Shown here: in pieces, positions 8,567 to 18,702 of the stretch
Layout: every line of letters begins with the position of its first letter
Numbering within the stretch: position 1 is the first letter of the stretch
NCBI RefSeq assembly: GCF_014174495.1
Contig: NZ_JACJHR010000002.1
Span: 186,001 to 250,000 of the forward strand
Source: Amycolatopsis echigonensis
Lineage (GTDB): Bacteria > Actinomycetota > Actinomycetes > Mycobacteriales > Pseudonocardiaceae
Reading direction: 5' to 3'
DNA: 64,000 nucleotides
The notes under the pieces: generated by a model
Databases searched by the model: none
Told to the model about the DNA's origin: nothing
What the model saw: the letters and a program-made list of their open reading frames with translations, nothing else
Translations under genes and position numbers: made by a program

Positions 8567-8902
8567 ATGCCCGAGCCGATCCTGACCGCTGTCGCCACCG
8601 CGCTGGCCACGAAGGCCGCGACCGGGCTGTACGACCTGGTCAAGCGCAAGTTCTCCGGCAACAGCAAGGCAACCGCGGAACTGGAGGCGGCCACCCCCGA
8701 CGACCCGGCCACCGTGACCGCGCTGGCCGAACGCCTCGACGAGGTCAGCCGCCAGGACCCGGAGTTCGGCGCGGCGCTGCGCACCGAGTTCGAGGTGCAC
8801 CAGGAGGCACGCAGCGGCGGGGTGACGAATCACGTGGGCACCGTGGCCGAGGGGGCCAAGGTCGTTCAGCTGCGTGACGTACAAGGCAATATCAGTCTCT
8901 GA
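8567..8902 (+). CDS. Small conserved actinobacterial protein with C-terminal VVQxRxVxGN motif
   Basis: 111 aa, no signal peptide. Strong RBS (GAGGAG) 6 bases before the ATG. The N-terminal half is helical (ILTAVATALATKAATGLYDLVKRKF); the middle is acidic; the C-terminus reads KVVQLRDVQGNISL. This last stretch lines up without gaps with KVFQARNVYGDVHF in the STAND NTPase encoded at 10579-12591. Such short beta-strand tags occur in actinobacterial NTPase and effector proteins. The gene follows the protease paralogue by 36 bases and is closed by a 15-bp stem-loop. Function unknown; an adaptor or small partner of the NTPase is an inference. Confidence 0.65.
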   Translation: MPEPILTAVATALATKAATGLYDLVKRKFSGNSKATAELEAATPDDPATVTALAERLDEVSRQDPEFGAALRTEFEVHQEARSGGVTNHVGTVAEGAKVVQLRDVQGNISL

Positions 8903-8920
8903 GCCTTTCTTCGACGACCG

Positions 8921-8951
8921 GCACGGAGAGCGATCGGTAGGATCGCTCTCC

Positions 8952-8955
<4 letters not shown>
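8921..8955. terminator. 15-bp perfect stem-loop between two genes
   Basis: 8921-8935 and 8941-8955 are exact inverted repeats (GCACGGAGAGCGATC and complement) around a GGTAG loop. It sits 18 bases after the stop of the 111-aa gene, so it is probably its terminator. It has no T-run, and it also covers the first possible GTG (8952) of the downstream gene, so it could control translation of that gene. Confidence 0.6.
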
Positions 8956-10578
<1,623 letters not shown>

Positions 10579-12591
10579 TCAGAGCTGTTCGATCCAGATC
10601 AGCAGATCAGCCGCCTCGGCCGTGAAACCGTGCATCCGCGCGATGTTCAGCGCATCTTTCGCGTGCGCCTTCGCCTGATCACGGAAACCACGGGCAAGCG
10701 CCGCCTCCGAGCGGGACCACAACGCGGCAATGCGTTCCCGCTGCAGGTTGGCCTGTTCCGCCGCCGAGTCGACTTCGGCCAGCACCACCGCGCCTGCCTC
10801 GAAGGAACCGGCTTCGATCAGCTTCCGCCCCTGCCACAACCGAACCTTCACCAGATTGCCCGGCTCGTTCTTCAGTCCCTGCTCCGCTTGCGCGAGCAGA
10901 GTGGCCGCCTCCTCCGGCGGGACAACCTTGGCCAGATGCATCCGAATCAACGCAAGACGACGGTCGCGACCGATCTCCTCAGCCAGCGCGAGGCTCTCCC
11001 GAAAACAGACTTCCGCCCGGCCCAGCAACGAAACCGCGTCCTCCGGCCGCCCCTGCTGCCGAGCGATCCATCCAGGTTCGAAAAACGCGAGCCCGCGCGC
11101 TTCCAGCGCGGACGCGTGCTCCTCCGGCGTAGTGGCCAACTCGGCCGCGACGGCGAACTGCTCCTGCGCCGCAGCCCAATCCCGCAGTTGCATCCGCGCG
11201 AACCCGAGCTGAGTGCGGACCAATCCCTCGGCAAGCGGCATCGCAGCAGCCTGCGCGGCCTGGACCGCGTCCTGGCTCACCGCCACCAGCTCCGCGGGGG
11301 ACGCGCCGTCTTTGTAGACCGGCCACAACGCCCTCGCCAGCCGAATGACGTCCTCGTGTGCCCCCGCCTGCAACGCGACCTCCGCCGCGGCAAGCAGGTT
11401 CGTCTGTTCAGCGAACAACCACTCCCAGGCCTCCGCCGCCGACACCGACGCCGACCCGAAACCCGGCCAAATCCTCGCCGGCCAGCCAGTGGGCAGCGCA
11501 CTTTCCGCGATCTTGAGCCCTTGCTCCGCGTAATACCCGACCACGACGTCCGACAGCTCGCCAGCCAGCCCGGCAGCGTGCAGCCGAGCAAGCTCGGACA
11601 TCCGGTAGCGGCCCCTGATCACCTCGATCAGCTTGGCGGACACCAGTTTCTGCAACGCGTCCTCAGCGTCGAACTCATCGAGGCTGAGCACCGCCGCGAC
11701 GGTTTCCAGCCGGACGTCACCGCTGCCCGGGTGCGCCCCGAAGAATCGGTAGACCGCTTGTTCCTGCTCGCTCAACAGCTCGTACGCGACGTCAAACACC
11801 GCGCTGGCCAAGGCGCCCTTCGCGCGGATCCGCGCGATCAGGCGCTGCACCGTCCCGCCCTGACGCGCGAGGATCATGCCCGCGACGTTGAGTTCCGCTG
11901 CAGAACCAGCGCAAATCCGGAGCAGTTCTTCCCGCTGTTCCGGTTCCGCGGCGAGCTTTTCCTCGCCCACCAGCTCAGTCAGGACGCCCAGCGCCGCCTC
12001 GTTGCTCAACGGTTCCAGCTCGACCTCGCGAGCGGAATACCGGGCACGCAGCGCATCCAGCCCCGACCCGACCACGAGCACGTACGAACCGGGATGCGTC
12101 GGCAGCAGCGCCTTCACCTCAGCCGCGCTCAACGCGTCGTCGACCAGCAGCGCGACCTTGAACTCAGCAGTCTGCGACTGCCACATCGCCGCGCGCCCCT
12201 CGAGACTCGCCTGCATCTCGTCCGGACCGTATCCGAGCTTGGACAGCAGCTCGGCCAGCACGTCGGCACCCGCCCGGTGGCCCACGCGCACGTCGTAGAA
12301 CCGGTCGAACCGGTCCTGATGCTGGTGCAGCCAGGTTTCGCACAGAGTCGTGCGCCCACTGCCCGGCGCACCTCGCACGATCGCGATCGCTACCCGGTCC
12401 AGAGCTTCGTCATGGATCCGAGTAAGCGCAGCCAGCTGGCGCTCGTTGTTCCGGTAATGCTTCGGCGGCGCCTGAACCTGCAACGCCGGTGCCGCAGGTT
12501 GCTGCGGACCGTGGAAATGCACGTCGCCGTACACATTGCGAGCCTGGAACACCTTGTCTGCCTGGCCGTCGAAGTAGTTGCCGTCGCTCAC
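10579..12591 (-). CDS. STAND NTPase with NB-ARC-like domain and TPR-type C-terminus
   Basis: 670 aa, GTG start with GGGGGA 5 bases upstream. The N-terminus carries the tag KVFQARNVYGDVHFHG, then a Pro-rich linker. The AAA/STAND core follows: Walker A GAPGSGRTT (about residue 75), Walker B VALLVDDA (about 150), a winged-helix segment near 300-360, and from about 400 on helical TPR-like repeats (WAAAQEQFAVAAELA, DAVSLLGRAEVCFRESLALA). Members act as signal-sensing switches in regulation, defence or programmed death; no effector domain is fused here. It is convergent with the repeat-disrupted gene, the stops being directly adjacent, and shares its tag with the 111-aa protein. Confidence 0.85.
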   Translation of the reverse strand: MSDGNYFDGQADKVFQARNVYGDVHFHGPQQPAAPALQVQAPPKHYRNNERQLAALTRIHDEALDRVAIAIVRGAPGSGRTTLCETWLHQHQDRFDRFYDVRVGHRAGADVLAELLSKLGYGPDEMQASLEGRAAMWQSQTAEFKVALLVDDALSAAEVKALLPTHPGSYVLVVGSGLDALRARYSAREVELEPLSNEAALGVLTELVGEEKLAAEPEQREELLRICAGSAAELNVAGMILARQGGTVQRLIARIRAKGALASAVFDVAYELLSEQEQAVYRFFGAHPGSGDVRLETVAAVLSLDEFDAEDALQKLVSAKLIEVIRGRYRMSELARLHAAGLAGELSDVVVGYYAEQGLKIAESALPTGWPARIWPGFGSASVSAAEAWEWLFAEQTNLLAAAEVALQAGAHEDVIRLARALWPVYKDGASPAELVAVSQDAVQAAQAAAMPLAEGLVRTQLGFARMQLRDWAAAQEQFAVAAELATTPEEHASALEARGLAFFEPGWIARQQGRPEDAVSLLGRAEVCFRESLALAEEIGRDRRLALIRMHLAKVVPPEEAATLLAQAEQGLKNEPGNLVKVRLWQGRKLIEAGSFEAGAVVLAEVDSAAEQANLQRERIAALWSRSEAALARGFRDQAKAHAKDALNIARMHGFTAEAADLLIWIEQL

Positions 12592-12646
12592 TGTTTCCCC
12601 CGCCCAGCTGATCTTGACTCAGGTTACCGGAATTGCGCCGCCGAAA

Positions 12647-13113
12647 TCACCGCGGCGCAAGGATCAACATCGAGCCGTCTTCCCAGTACAAACAGGCAGG
12701 CGAAGGGCTCCATTGCGCACTCCCCTGCCACACCACGACCGGTGCTGCTTCGCGAACCTCAACCAACGCCACCCGCGCCACCCGCGCCGCCCGCGCACCA
12801 CCGCGATCTCTCCGCCCCGCCCCTTCAACCTCGAGGCCGCCTCGAACGCCTGCCCCCGAGCTGGTCCACTAGGTACGGCCACCGGTTTCCGGCGTCGCTT
12901 CGGAACTGTCACGAACTCCCAAAGCGCCACCAAGGGCCACGCGAGATTTGCGAGGATCTCAAGACCAGCCTCCGCGACACACCCCAGCGACCGATCAGCC
13001 CGCCGCCGCCGATCGCGCCCTGCTTTGACCCGTCCGAGCACGACGACTTGCACAGGCTCCCGCCAGCCGCCCTCGAAGTACCGCTCGACCCGGACTCCCA
13101 GCTCCTGGCCCAT
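12647..13113 (-). pseudogene. Small unknown gene with an apparent frameshift, last gene of the WXG operon
   Basis: ATG at 13113, 20 bases after the preceding gene. The first ~105 residues are coding-like: MGQELGVRVERYFEGG, then RSLGCVAEAGLEILANLAWPLVALWEFVTVPKRRR, a possible re-entrant or single membrane helix. In this frame the end is Arg/Trp-rich and unconvincing and stops at 12664. A different frame reads on as EVREAAPVVVWQGSAQW followed by SPACLYWEDGSMLILAPR and a TGA at 12647-12649, which looks like the true C-terminus. The switch falls at or near three 9-bp units (12770-12796, CACCCGCGC type). Either a recent 1-base indel in the low-complexity GC run or a sequencing error. No family recognised. 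Confidence 0.5.
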
Positions 13114-13133
13114 CAGCCACCCATCCGACTCGG

Positions 13134-13697
13134 TTATGCAAGCCCGGAACTGTACCTACTCAACCGGCGGGGCGAGGGAAAGAAAAGAGAAAAGGCGGTG
13201 ATCAAGTTGACTGAGTTGATGAGCGCCGCGACGACGGGGGTGATGAGGTAGAGCACGATGGGCACTGTGAAGTGAAGCTGTTCCATACCGGAGTAGCTAC
13301 CCGATGTCGTCACGGTAATGACGTACCAGAAAACGAACACAATCGTTGCCAGCCACCCTGGAATAGCCGTCCCCAGCTGAACTCCCAGTACGGTGTACTC
13401 CTTGCGGTGCGCGAGCTGCCCAGCCGAGAAATAGCAACGCGCCACCATCAGGCCAATCCCGGAGAGCATCAGGCAACACGCCGCGGTAATCCCCAAGACG
13501 ACCGTCAGCCCGGTTGTCACGTCATAGGAAGTGGGAAGGCGGTACCCGAAGACGGGTACGGCGATGATCATGAGCAAGCCGATCCCGGCGCTCGCGGAAC
13601 CCCATCGCATCGTAGTGGCACGGATCTTTCCGACCAGGGCAGGAGGAAACCAGCGACCAGGAGATGCCGCCGACGCATAGGGGTTCATCATCGTCAT
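13134..13697 (-). CDS. Four-helix integral membrane protein of unknown function
   Basis: 187 aa. ATG at 13697 with GGAAAG 6 bases upstream. Four hydrophobic segments are visible: GIGLLMIIAVPVFGY, VVLGITAACCLMLSGIGLMV, WLATIVFVFWYVITVTT and IVLYLITPVVAALINSV. The short N-terminus is cytoplasmic-like and rich in Pro/Arg. No catalytic motif. It lies fifth in the leftward operon that begins with WXG100-like genes, so it could be a membrane protein that protects against or anchors the secreted protein; that is inference from context only. Confidence 0.7.
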   Translation of the reverse strand: MTMMNPYASAASPGRWFPPALVGKIRATTMRWGSASAGIGLLMIIAVPVFGYRLPTSYDVTTGLTVVLGITAACCLMLSGIGLMVARCYFSAGQLAHRKEYTVLGVQLGTAIPGWLATIVFVFWYVITVTTSGSYSGMEQLHFTVPIVLYLITPVVAALINSVNLITAFSLFFPSPRRLSRYSSGLA

Positions 13698-13735
13698 CAG
13701 TAACTTTCCGATCTATCAACTCACCGTTGAAGCCA

Positions 13736-14362
13736 TCAGCCGGTGGTGTCGACCCACTCGAAGGTCTCGAAGATGCCGCGCGCCAGGTCGACCACATGAG
13801 TCCAGTCTTCGGTGTTGTTGCTGGTCACGGCGAGGGCGAGAATCACCTTAGTGCCCGGTATCCACGCGGTGATCGCGTGTTCGGTGACCTGGACCGATCC
13901 TTCGCCGATCGAAATGCTCCCGACCGAGGCCGACTGCGCGATCACCGCCGGGCCTGCCGGCAATTCCACTACCTCGACCGGTCCCGTCGAGGTGCTGCGC
14001 TGAACCTCCTCGAGGCCGGAGATCGCCACAGCGGTCGACGAATGATCCGATTCCAGGCAGAAGCAGTTGACCACCGCCATGATCGGCCGCTTCAGGTCGT
14101 CAGGGGAGCGGAAGAACCCGGCGGCGGTGTAACTGGAACCGCCAGCCTCGGCCATGGCAGCGGTGCTCACGAGCATCGCGGTTGTTTCGGCGATGCCTTG
14201 GTCGATCTCGGCGTCGGGGCCCGCGCCGAACTCAGCGGACACTGAAGCGGCGAGAGACCGGAACTGTTCCTCGTCGATATTCCCTGCCGGCAAGGCGAGG
14301 AAACCGTCGGGCAGGAAGAGGGAGAACCCGGGTGGTTCCGGTGGAGCGGACACGTCCGTCAT
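13736..14362 (-). CDS. Soluble protein of unknown function in WXG operon
   Basis: 208 aa, start ATG at 14362 (MTDVSAPPEPPGF) preferred to an upstream extension because of the GGACGGGA just before it. An alpha/beta protein without signal peptide or membrane helix; the opening FLPDGFLALPAG and the later ITAWIPGTKVILALAVTSN suggest a compact two-layer fold. It is placed between two membrane-protein genes, 39 and 39 bases apart, in the same direction. Genes of this kind next to type VII secretion substrates are often chaperones or immunity proteins, but I recognise no named family. Confidence 0.65.
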   Translation of the reverse strand: MTDVSAPPEPPGFSLFLPDGFLALPAGNIDEEQFRSLAASVSAEFGAGPDAEIDQGIAETTAMLVSTAAMAEAGGSSYTAAGFFRSPDDLKRPIMAVVNCFCLESDHSSTAVAISGLEEVQRSTSTGPVEVVELPAGPAVIAQSASVGSISIGEGSVQVTEHAITAWIPGTKVILALAVTSNNTEDWTHVVDLARGIFETFEWVDTTG

Positions 14363-14401
14363 GAGTCCCGTCCTGTCTGAGAGTAGTGAGACCAACGCCG
14401 A

Positions 14402-14974
14402 TTACCGGAAGCGGGACCACCCTTCGCCGTACGATTGAGCGAAGCTCCTGACGAGCGCCTCTTCCTCTTCGCTCAGCTTCAGAACCGCCTGTCCGTGTTC
14501 CGGCCAGTAGATCCGGAGAGCTCCTTCCTCAGCTCCGGGGGTGAGTTCCACGTTCAGCTCCGGCCCGCTTTGCCAGAAGGGAACCGGAGCACCCTGGTCG
14601 AGCCCGTCTTGGACGAAGACGACGTGTGACCTCGAAAAAACCACCCAGGACTTCTTCGGTGCCTTCTTCATCAGGTCGACGAAGTCGATCGCCGGGCCGT
14701 ACGGGAGCGTCCCGCGCACGGTCAGCGTCCCCGTCCTGGTCGGCCACTTGGGGTAGATTTCCCAAAAGTTCAGCACATACAGGATGATTGCGTACGGAAT
14801 GAATATCGGAAAGGCGAGAACGTAGAGGATCTTCTTGCCGATGCTCCACGTTCCGATGTCCTGCCTGTTCGGCAAGGTCAACTTGAAGCGCTTGCGCTGG
14901 AACGCGACCACCCCCGCGGGCTCTCCCCACAAGGCAGTCGCCCACCCGCGTATCGACTCTCTCTCTTGATTCAC
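14402..14974 (-). CDS. Membrane-anchored protein of unknown function in WXG operon
   Basis: 190 aa, GTG start. N-terminal ~45 residues are basic and soluble, followed by one long hydrophobic segment KILYVLAFPIFIPYAIILYV, then a globular C-terminal domain with VVFSRSHVVFVQDG and RIYWPEHGQAVLKLSEEE, reminiscent of a PH-like or lipid-side beta domain. It follows the large WXG protein gene by 42 bases. The role is unknown; membrane tether or immunity protein of the adjacent putative type VII substrate is possible. Confidence 0.65.
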   Translation of the reverse strand: MNQERESIRGWATALWGEPAGVVAFQRKRFKLTLPNRQDIGTWSIGKKILYVLAFPIFIPYAIILYVLNFWEIYPKWPTRTGTLTVRGTLPYGPAIDFVDLMKKAPKKSWVVFSRSHVVFVQDGLDQGAPVPFWQSGPELNVELTPGAEEGALRIYWPEHGQAVLKLSEEEEALVRSFAQSYGEGWSRFR

Positions 14975-15016
14975 CCGCCACCTCTAATGTCACAGTCACG
15001 TCCGGACCGGCTCGGG

Positions 15017-16387
15017 TCAGCCTCCGGTGATCTTGTCCACCGCGTAGTCCTTCGCTTCGGCTTTCGCCACGCCGATCCCGGAGTTGACCGCAACTCCGGC
15101 CACGATTCCCTTGGTGCTGAACGGTTCCAGGTTGATTCCGGGGAGCTTGTTCGCCAAGTCCACCGCTTTGCCGTGCGAATACCGAGCTGCCTGGTCGATC
15201 GCCGCGGCGGGATCGGATCGCAACGCGTTCATCGTGATGGGGCTGACGTCCTGGCCGCCGATCTTGACCACCTGCCCGTCGATCTTGATCGCGGCACCGG
15301 CCCCGTCCCGGGCTACCGTGCCGCCGATCCCCTTGATCACCTTTTGCCCGACGCCAGGCACTTTGCCCGCCAGTTCGCCGGCCTTCCCCATTTTCGCGAG
15401 GGCCGCACCGCGAGTGGCCTGCGCGACCGCGTTCTTGGCTCCAGCCACGACTTTTCCGCCGGGAATGACACCCACCGCGTCCATCGCGATGCTTCCCCAC
15501 GACACGTCAGCGCCAGCGGCTTTCGCAAGCAGTTTCGTCCCGGCCGCGGCGGCACTGACCCCTACCGCCGCGGCCGCGGTAACCGCATTGACTCCGGGGA
15601 TCCACGACGTGGCCAGTGCTACGACCCCCAGCACATTGCCGACGGTGGACAGCACGTCGCCGATCTTGGCGATGACGTCGGCGTGTTCCTTGACCCAGCC
15701 CCAGACGTCGCCAGCGAGCTTCTTGATCCCGTCGGCCATTTTGCCGATGGCGTCACCGATTTTGTCGAGCAGACCGGGCTCTTCCGGTGCCTCGTCCTTT
15801 GCCTTGCGCAGTGCTTCGGCGACTTGCCCCGCAAGGTCCCCGTGCTGCGCGAGCAGCCGTTTCGCGCTTTCGCGCAGAGCGTCCAGGTCTCCCTGCGCTT
15901 TGTTCAGTTGCTGTTGCGCCTTCCCCAGCGCCTCCTGGGCCTGCTGCAACTGCGCTGGGTCGCTGAAAGCCTGCCCGGCCAGCCGGAAGTCAGGGTTGGC
16001 CTGGGCAGAACTCACCTGGGCCTGGGCCGCCTCTGCCTGGTGCTCCAGGTCCGCTGCCTGCCGCTGCATGGTGCCGAGGTCTTCGGCCCACCGGGTGAGG
16101 GTCCCGGAAGCACCGGACAGTGATCGGTGTGCCTTGTCCAGGTACTCCGGCACCTGCCCGACCGTTTTCTGGAACGCCTGCGCCCCGTCGCCTTCCCAGA
16201 ACCCGTCGGATTTTCCGAGCTTCGCCAGGTCTTCGTATGCCTGGCCCATTTCGGTCGCCACGCTGCCCAACGTCGTCGCGACGTCAGTCACCTTGGCTAC
16301 GACACCTGGCGCGGGATCGAACCCGAGTGCCGGATAGCTTCCCGTCTCCACCGGCGCGACCGCGTCCGCGACCCGGTCCCAGTTCAT
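15017..16387 (-). CDS. WXG100-like large protein, candidate type VII-secreted effector
   Basis: 456 aa, ATG at 16387 overlapping the upstream stop by four bases (ATGA). Residues ~20-110 form the helical hairpin of WXG100/LXG proteins with the turn motif GFWEGDGAQAF. A Gln/Ala-rich coiled coil follows (~120-200), then an Ala/Gly-rich hydrophobic stretch with GNVLGVVALATSWIPGVNAV, and a C-terminal ~100-residue domain with AIKIDGQVVKIGGQDVSP. No known toxin motif. The architecture (WXG head, central hydrophobic, variable tail) is that of actinobacterial ESX-exported polymorphic proteins; no ESX ATPase is encoded nearby. Confidence 0.7.
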   Translation of the reverse strand: MNWDRVADAVAPVETGSYPALGFDPAPGVVAKVTDVATTLGSVATEMGQAYEDLAKLGKSDGFWEGDGAQAFQKTVGQVPEYLDKAHRSLSGASGTLTRWAEDLGTMQRQAADLEHQAEAAQAQVSSAQANPDFRLAGQAFSDPAQLQQAQEALGKAQQQLNKAQGDLDALRESAKRLLAQHGDLAGQVAEALRKAKDEAPEEPGLLDKIGDAIGKMADGIKKLAGDVWGWVKEHADVIAKIGDVLSTVGNVLGVVALATSWIPGVNAVTAAAAVGVSAAAAGTKLLAKAAGADVSWGSIAMDAVGVIPGGKVVAGAKNAVAQATRGAALAKMGKAGELAGKVPGVGQKVIKGIGGTVARDGAGAAIKIDGQVVKIGGQDVSPITMNALRSDPAAAIDQAARYSHGKAVDLANKLPGINLEPFSTKGIVAGVAVNSGIGVAKAEAKDYAVDKITGG

Positions 16388-16752
16388 CGGGCCGGCCCGT
16401 CGAGCCGGGCGCTGATCGCCGACGGCGGAGCGACGGCGGGCGGTGCCGACGCCGGCGTGCCCATCCCTTTCCCGAATTGGTCCGCGACCTTCTTCTCCAT
16501 GTCCGCGTAGACCTGTTTCGCTTTGGACAAGCCCTCGGCTACTGTCCCGGAGAACTCGGCGATCTTCCCGATCCCGTACTCCCACCGGTCTTGGAACTCG
16601 CCGCCGGCCGAATCGATGTCGCGGCTTCCTAGTTCACCGGGCGATGACCCCTTGAGCTTCGCGTTAGCACTGGTCATCCGCTCTTTGGCCTGCTCGAGCG
16701 TGGAGATGAGAGTCCCCATCCGCCCGAGGTCGACCTGGTATCCGCCCGACAT
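16384..16752 (-). CDS. WXG100-family small protein
   Basis: 122 aa, ATG with GGGGAGA 6 bases upstream. Helix-turn-helix hairpin: MGTLISTLEQAKERMTSANAK, a turn near FQDRWEYG (W of the WXG-type position, with Y instead of G), then IAEFSGTVAEGLSKAKQVYADMEKKVADQFG. The C-terminal ~20 residues are Ala/Pro-rich. WXG100 proteins are exported as dimers by type VII systems and often pair with a neighbouring larger WXG protein, here the next gene, coupled by ATGA overlap. It is the first gene of the leftward six-gene operon, whose promoter should lie at 16753-16850. Confidence 0.75.
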   Translation of the reverse strand: MSGGYQVDLGRMGTLISTLEQAKERMTSANAKLKGSSPGELGSRDIDSAGGEFQDRWEYGIGKIAEFSGTVAEGLSKAKQVYADMEKKVADQFGKGMGTPASAPPAVAPPSAISARLDGPAR

Positions 16753-17117
16753 CTACGTCTCCCCTCGCAGCAGTCAGCGCCACTGATTGTAACGAGACAG
16801 CCACTTCCCGCTCGCAAAACGCGGAAATCCACCCGAACCCACCGCCTCCCAGCGGCGTCCAACTGGATGGAGTCGACATCACCTGGTCATAAAAGAAGGC
16901 GTCATGCGATACCGGTGCGTCGTCGCGCATGCACTGCGACCGAGAACCAACCCGATCCCCACAACACCGCGAACCCGGACATCCGCGCGCATCCCCCAGG
17001 CCTCGAAACTGTGCCCTGGCCCACACCCAACCCAGCCCCCGGCCAACCGCAGCCAATGGCAGCGCGGGAGTCCGGGGCTCGACCCCCCGGGGCGAAGGAA
17101 CGACCGACAAACGGAAA
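16753..17117. other. Intergenic region upstream of the WXG operon
   Basis: 365 bases without a convincing gene. Frames open here in several directions lack an RBS and family-like sequence. It must hold the promoter of the leftward WXG operon; I see no operator or repeat that I can name. Confidence 0.5.
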
Positions 17118-17149
17118 AGGCCCCCAGTCGCACAAACGACTGGGGGCCT
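17118..17149 (-). terminator. Terminator of tRNA-Leu
   Basis: 13-bp perfect inverted repeat (AGGCCCCCAGTCG / complement) with a 6-base loop; read leftwards it is followed by TTTTCCG. It lies 8 bases past the tRNA-Leu 3' end. Confidence 0.85.
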
Positions 17150-17157
17150 GACCACGG

Positions 17158-17240
17158 TGGGCGAGGAGGGAGTTGAACCCTCACGTCCTTTCGGACACAC
17201 GGACCTGAACCGTGCGCGTCTGCCATTCCGCCACTCGCCC
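17158..17240 (-). tRNA. tRNA-Leu (anticodon CAG)
   Basis: 83-nt class II tRNA on the minus strand: acceptor GGGCGAG pairs with CTCGCCC, D-arm GGCGGAATGGCAGAC, anticodon loop in CGGTTCAGGTCCG gives CAG, a long variable arm (GTGTCCGAAAGGACG), and T-arm GGGTTCAACTCCC. CCA is not encoded. It is the counterpart of leuT next to fhaA in mycobacteria. Confidence 0.95.
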
Positions 17241-17370
17241 GAGTTGCTTCCTTGAGGCAGCCAGCAAAGCTTAGCAGGGCCTTCTGACGGGTTTCACCGG
17301 GGGCATGCCCAACCCTTCCTCCCCCGGATAGGATCGATGCGGAAGCACACGTGTGAGGAGGTCGTCCCCG

Positions 17371-18600
17371 GTGGGTCGCGTTGAGCGCTTCGACAGGCGA
17401 CTCGAGAACCTGGTGGGGAATACTTTCGCGCGCATGTTCGGCGGCAACGTCGTCACACAGGAAGTGGCGGTTGCGCTCGAGAGGGAAGGCGAGGAGAACG
17501 TTCGTGAGCTGGCAGGCGGTCGGCAGCTCGCCCCGAATCACTACATCGTGTCTTTGGGGGCGGCTGACCACGATCGCATGGCCGGCGATGAGCAGCGGGT
17601 CACCGGGGTTCTCGCGAGGGCGGTGGCGGAACACCTCGCCGCGCAGGGCTGGGACACCTATGGTGACGTCGTCGTATCACTCGAGCGCAACGAGGCGCTG
17701 CATACTGGACAGTTCAAGACCCGTTCGTCCGTCGATCCCGACGCCCGCGCCGCTGCGGGGGAAGGGCCGTCACGGTCGGCACGACCCAGCAACGCAGGAG
17801 ACCCACCAATGAGCCAGCCCCCCGGCTACGGCCAACACGACCAGGGTGACCCGTACGGCCAGCACGGCCAGTACGGCTACGGACAGCAGGGTGGCCAGCA
17901 GCCCGGGTACGACCAGGGTTATGGCGGTCAGCCGCAGCAGGGCTACGACCAGGGCTACGGCGCGCAGCCGGGCTACGACCAGTACGGCGGCCAGGCCCCG
18001 CACGGCGGGTACGACCAGGGCTATGGCGGCCAGGCTCCGCAGCCGGGCTACGACCACCAGGGTTACGGCCAGGCCCCGCAGGGCGGCTACGACCAGGGCT
18101 ATGGCGGCCAGGCTCCGCAGGCCGGGTACGACCAGGGCTACGGGCAGCCGCCGCAGGCCGGTTACGACCAGGGCTACGGCCAGCCGCCGCAGGCCGGTTA
18201 CGACCAGGGTTACGGCCAGCAGGGCGGGTACGACCAGTACGGCGGCCAGCCGCAGGCGGGGTACGGCCAGGACCCGTACGCGCAGCAGGGTGCTCCGGCC
18301 GCGGGCCGTCAGCTTCAGGCGAGCCTCCAGCTGGACGACGGCTCCAACCGCACCTACTCGCTGAAGCAGGGCGGCAACGTCGTCGGCCGCGGGCAGGACG
18401 CCGACTTCCGCCTCCCGGACACCGGCGTTTCGCGGCGGCACCTGGAGATCACCTGGGACGGGCAGAGCGCGACGCTCGCCGACATCGGGTCGACCAACGG
18501 GACCACGGTCAACGGCACCCCGGTGCAGACGTGGCAGCTCGCCGACGGCGACGTGATCCGGGTGGGTCATTCGTCCCTGGTGTTCCGAACCCAGGGCTGA
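17371..18600 (+). CDS. fhaA: FHA domain protein FhaA (DUF3662 + FHA)
   Basis: 409 aa. GTG at 17371 ([15 protein letters not shown]) has GAGGAGG about 10 bases upstream. Residues 1-~125 are the DUF3662 domain; ~145-305 a low-complexity linker of repeated GYDQGYG(G/Q) units; ~315-409 the FHA domain with [21 protein letters not shown] and [11 protein letters not shown], which binds phospho-threonine. In mycobacteria FhaA is phosphorylated by PknA/PknB and links the kinases to peptidoglycan synthesis at the septum and poles (MviN/FhaA complex). It stands just upstream of the fhaB-pstP-rodA-pbpA-pknA-pknB operon, with 102 bases between. The tyrosine-rich repeat is longer than in most homologues that I know. 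Confidence 0.95.
   Translation: MGRVERFDRRLENLVGNTFARMFGGNVVTQEVAVALEREGEENVRELAGGRQLAPNHYIVSLGAADHDRMAGDEQRVTGVLARAVAEHLAAQGWDTYGDVVVSLERNEALHTGQFKTRSSVDPDARAAAGEGPSRSARPSNAGDPPMSQPPGYGQHDQGDPYGQHGQYGYGQQGGQQPGYDQGYGGQPQQGYDQGYGAQPGYDQYGGQAPHGGYDQGYGGQAPQPGYDHQGYGQAPQGGYDQGYGGQAPQAGYDQGYGQPPQAGYDQGYGQPPQAGYDQGYGQQGGYDQYGGQPQAGYGQDPYAQQGAPAAGRQLQASLQLDDGSNRTYSLKQGGNVVGRGQDADFRLPDTGVSRRHLEITWDGQSATLADIGSTNGTTVNGTPVQTWQLADGDVIRVGHSSLVFRTQG
17824..18290 (+). repeat. GYDQGYG(G/Q)-coding repeats in fhaA
   Basis: About 160 codons of imperfect tandem repeats built on GGCTACGACCAGGG and CAGCCGCAGGCCGG blocks. They encode a Gly/Tyr/Gln/Asp/Pro-rich disordered linker between the two FhaA domains. The copies near 18120-18230 are almost identical and so prone to length change. 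Confidence 0.9.
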
Positions 18601-18702
18601 GCGCAGACCGTCCACAGGGTTCCCGCAGAATTGTCTTGCGGGGGGAACCGCGGCGTGCGTGGCGCCGCGGCTTGCAGGCACAGGCGGGAGCGGACACAAC
18701 AA

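Noticed and set aside
10630-13251. 870-codon plus-strand frame opposite the NTPase gene
   Set aside because: Antisense shadow: Arg/Pro/Gln-rich and without domain motifs.
16664-17200. Leftward frame over the start of the WXG operon and the tRNA-Leu terminator
   Set aside because: It would cover a terminator and has no RBS or family-like sequence.
17347-17356. CACACGTGTG palindrome before fhaA as parS
   Set aside because: Lacks the GTT/AAC arms of parS; only the common E-box core is present.
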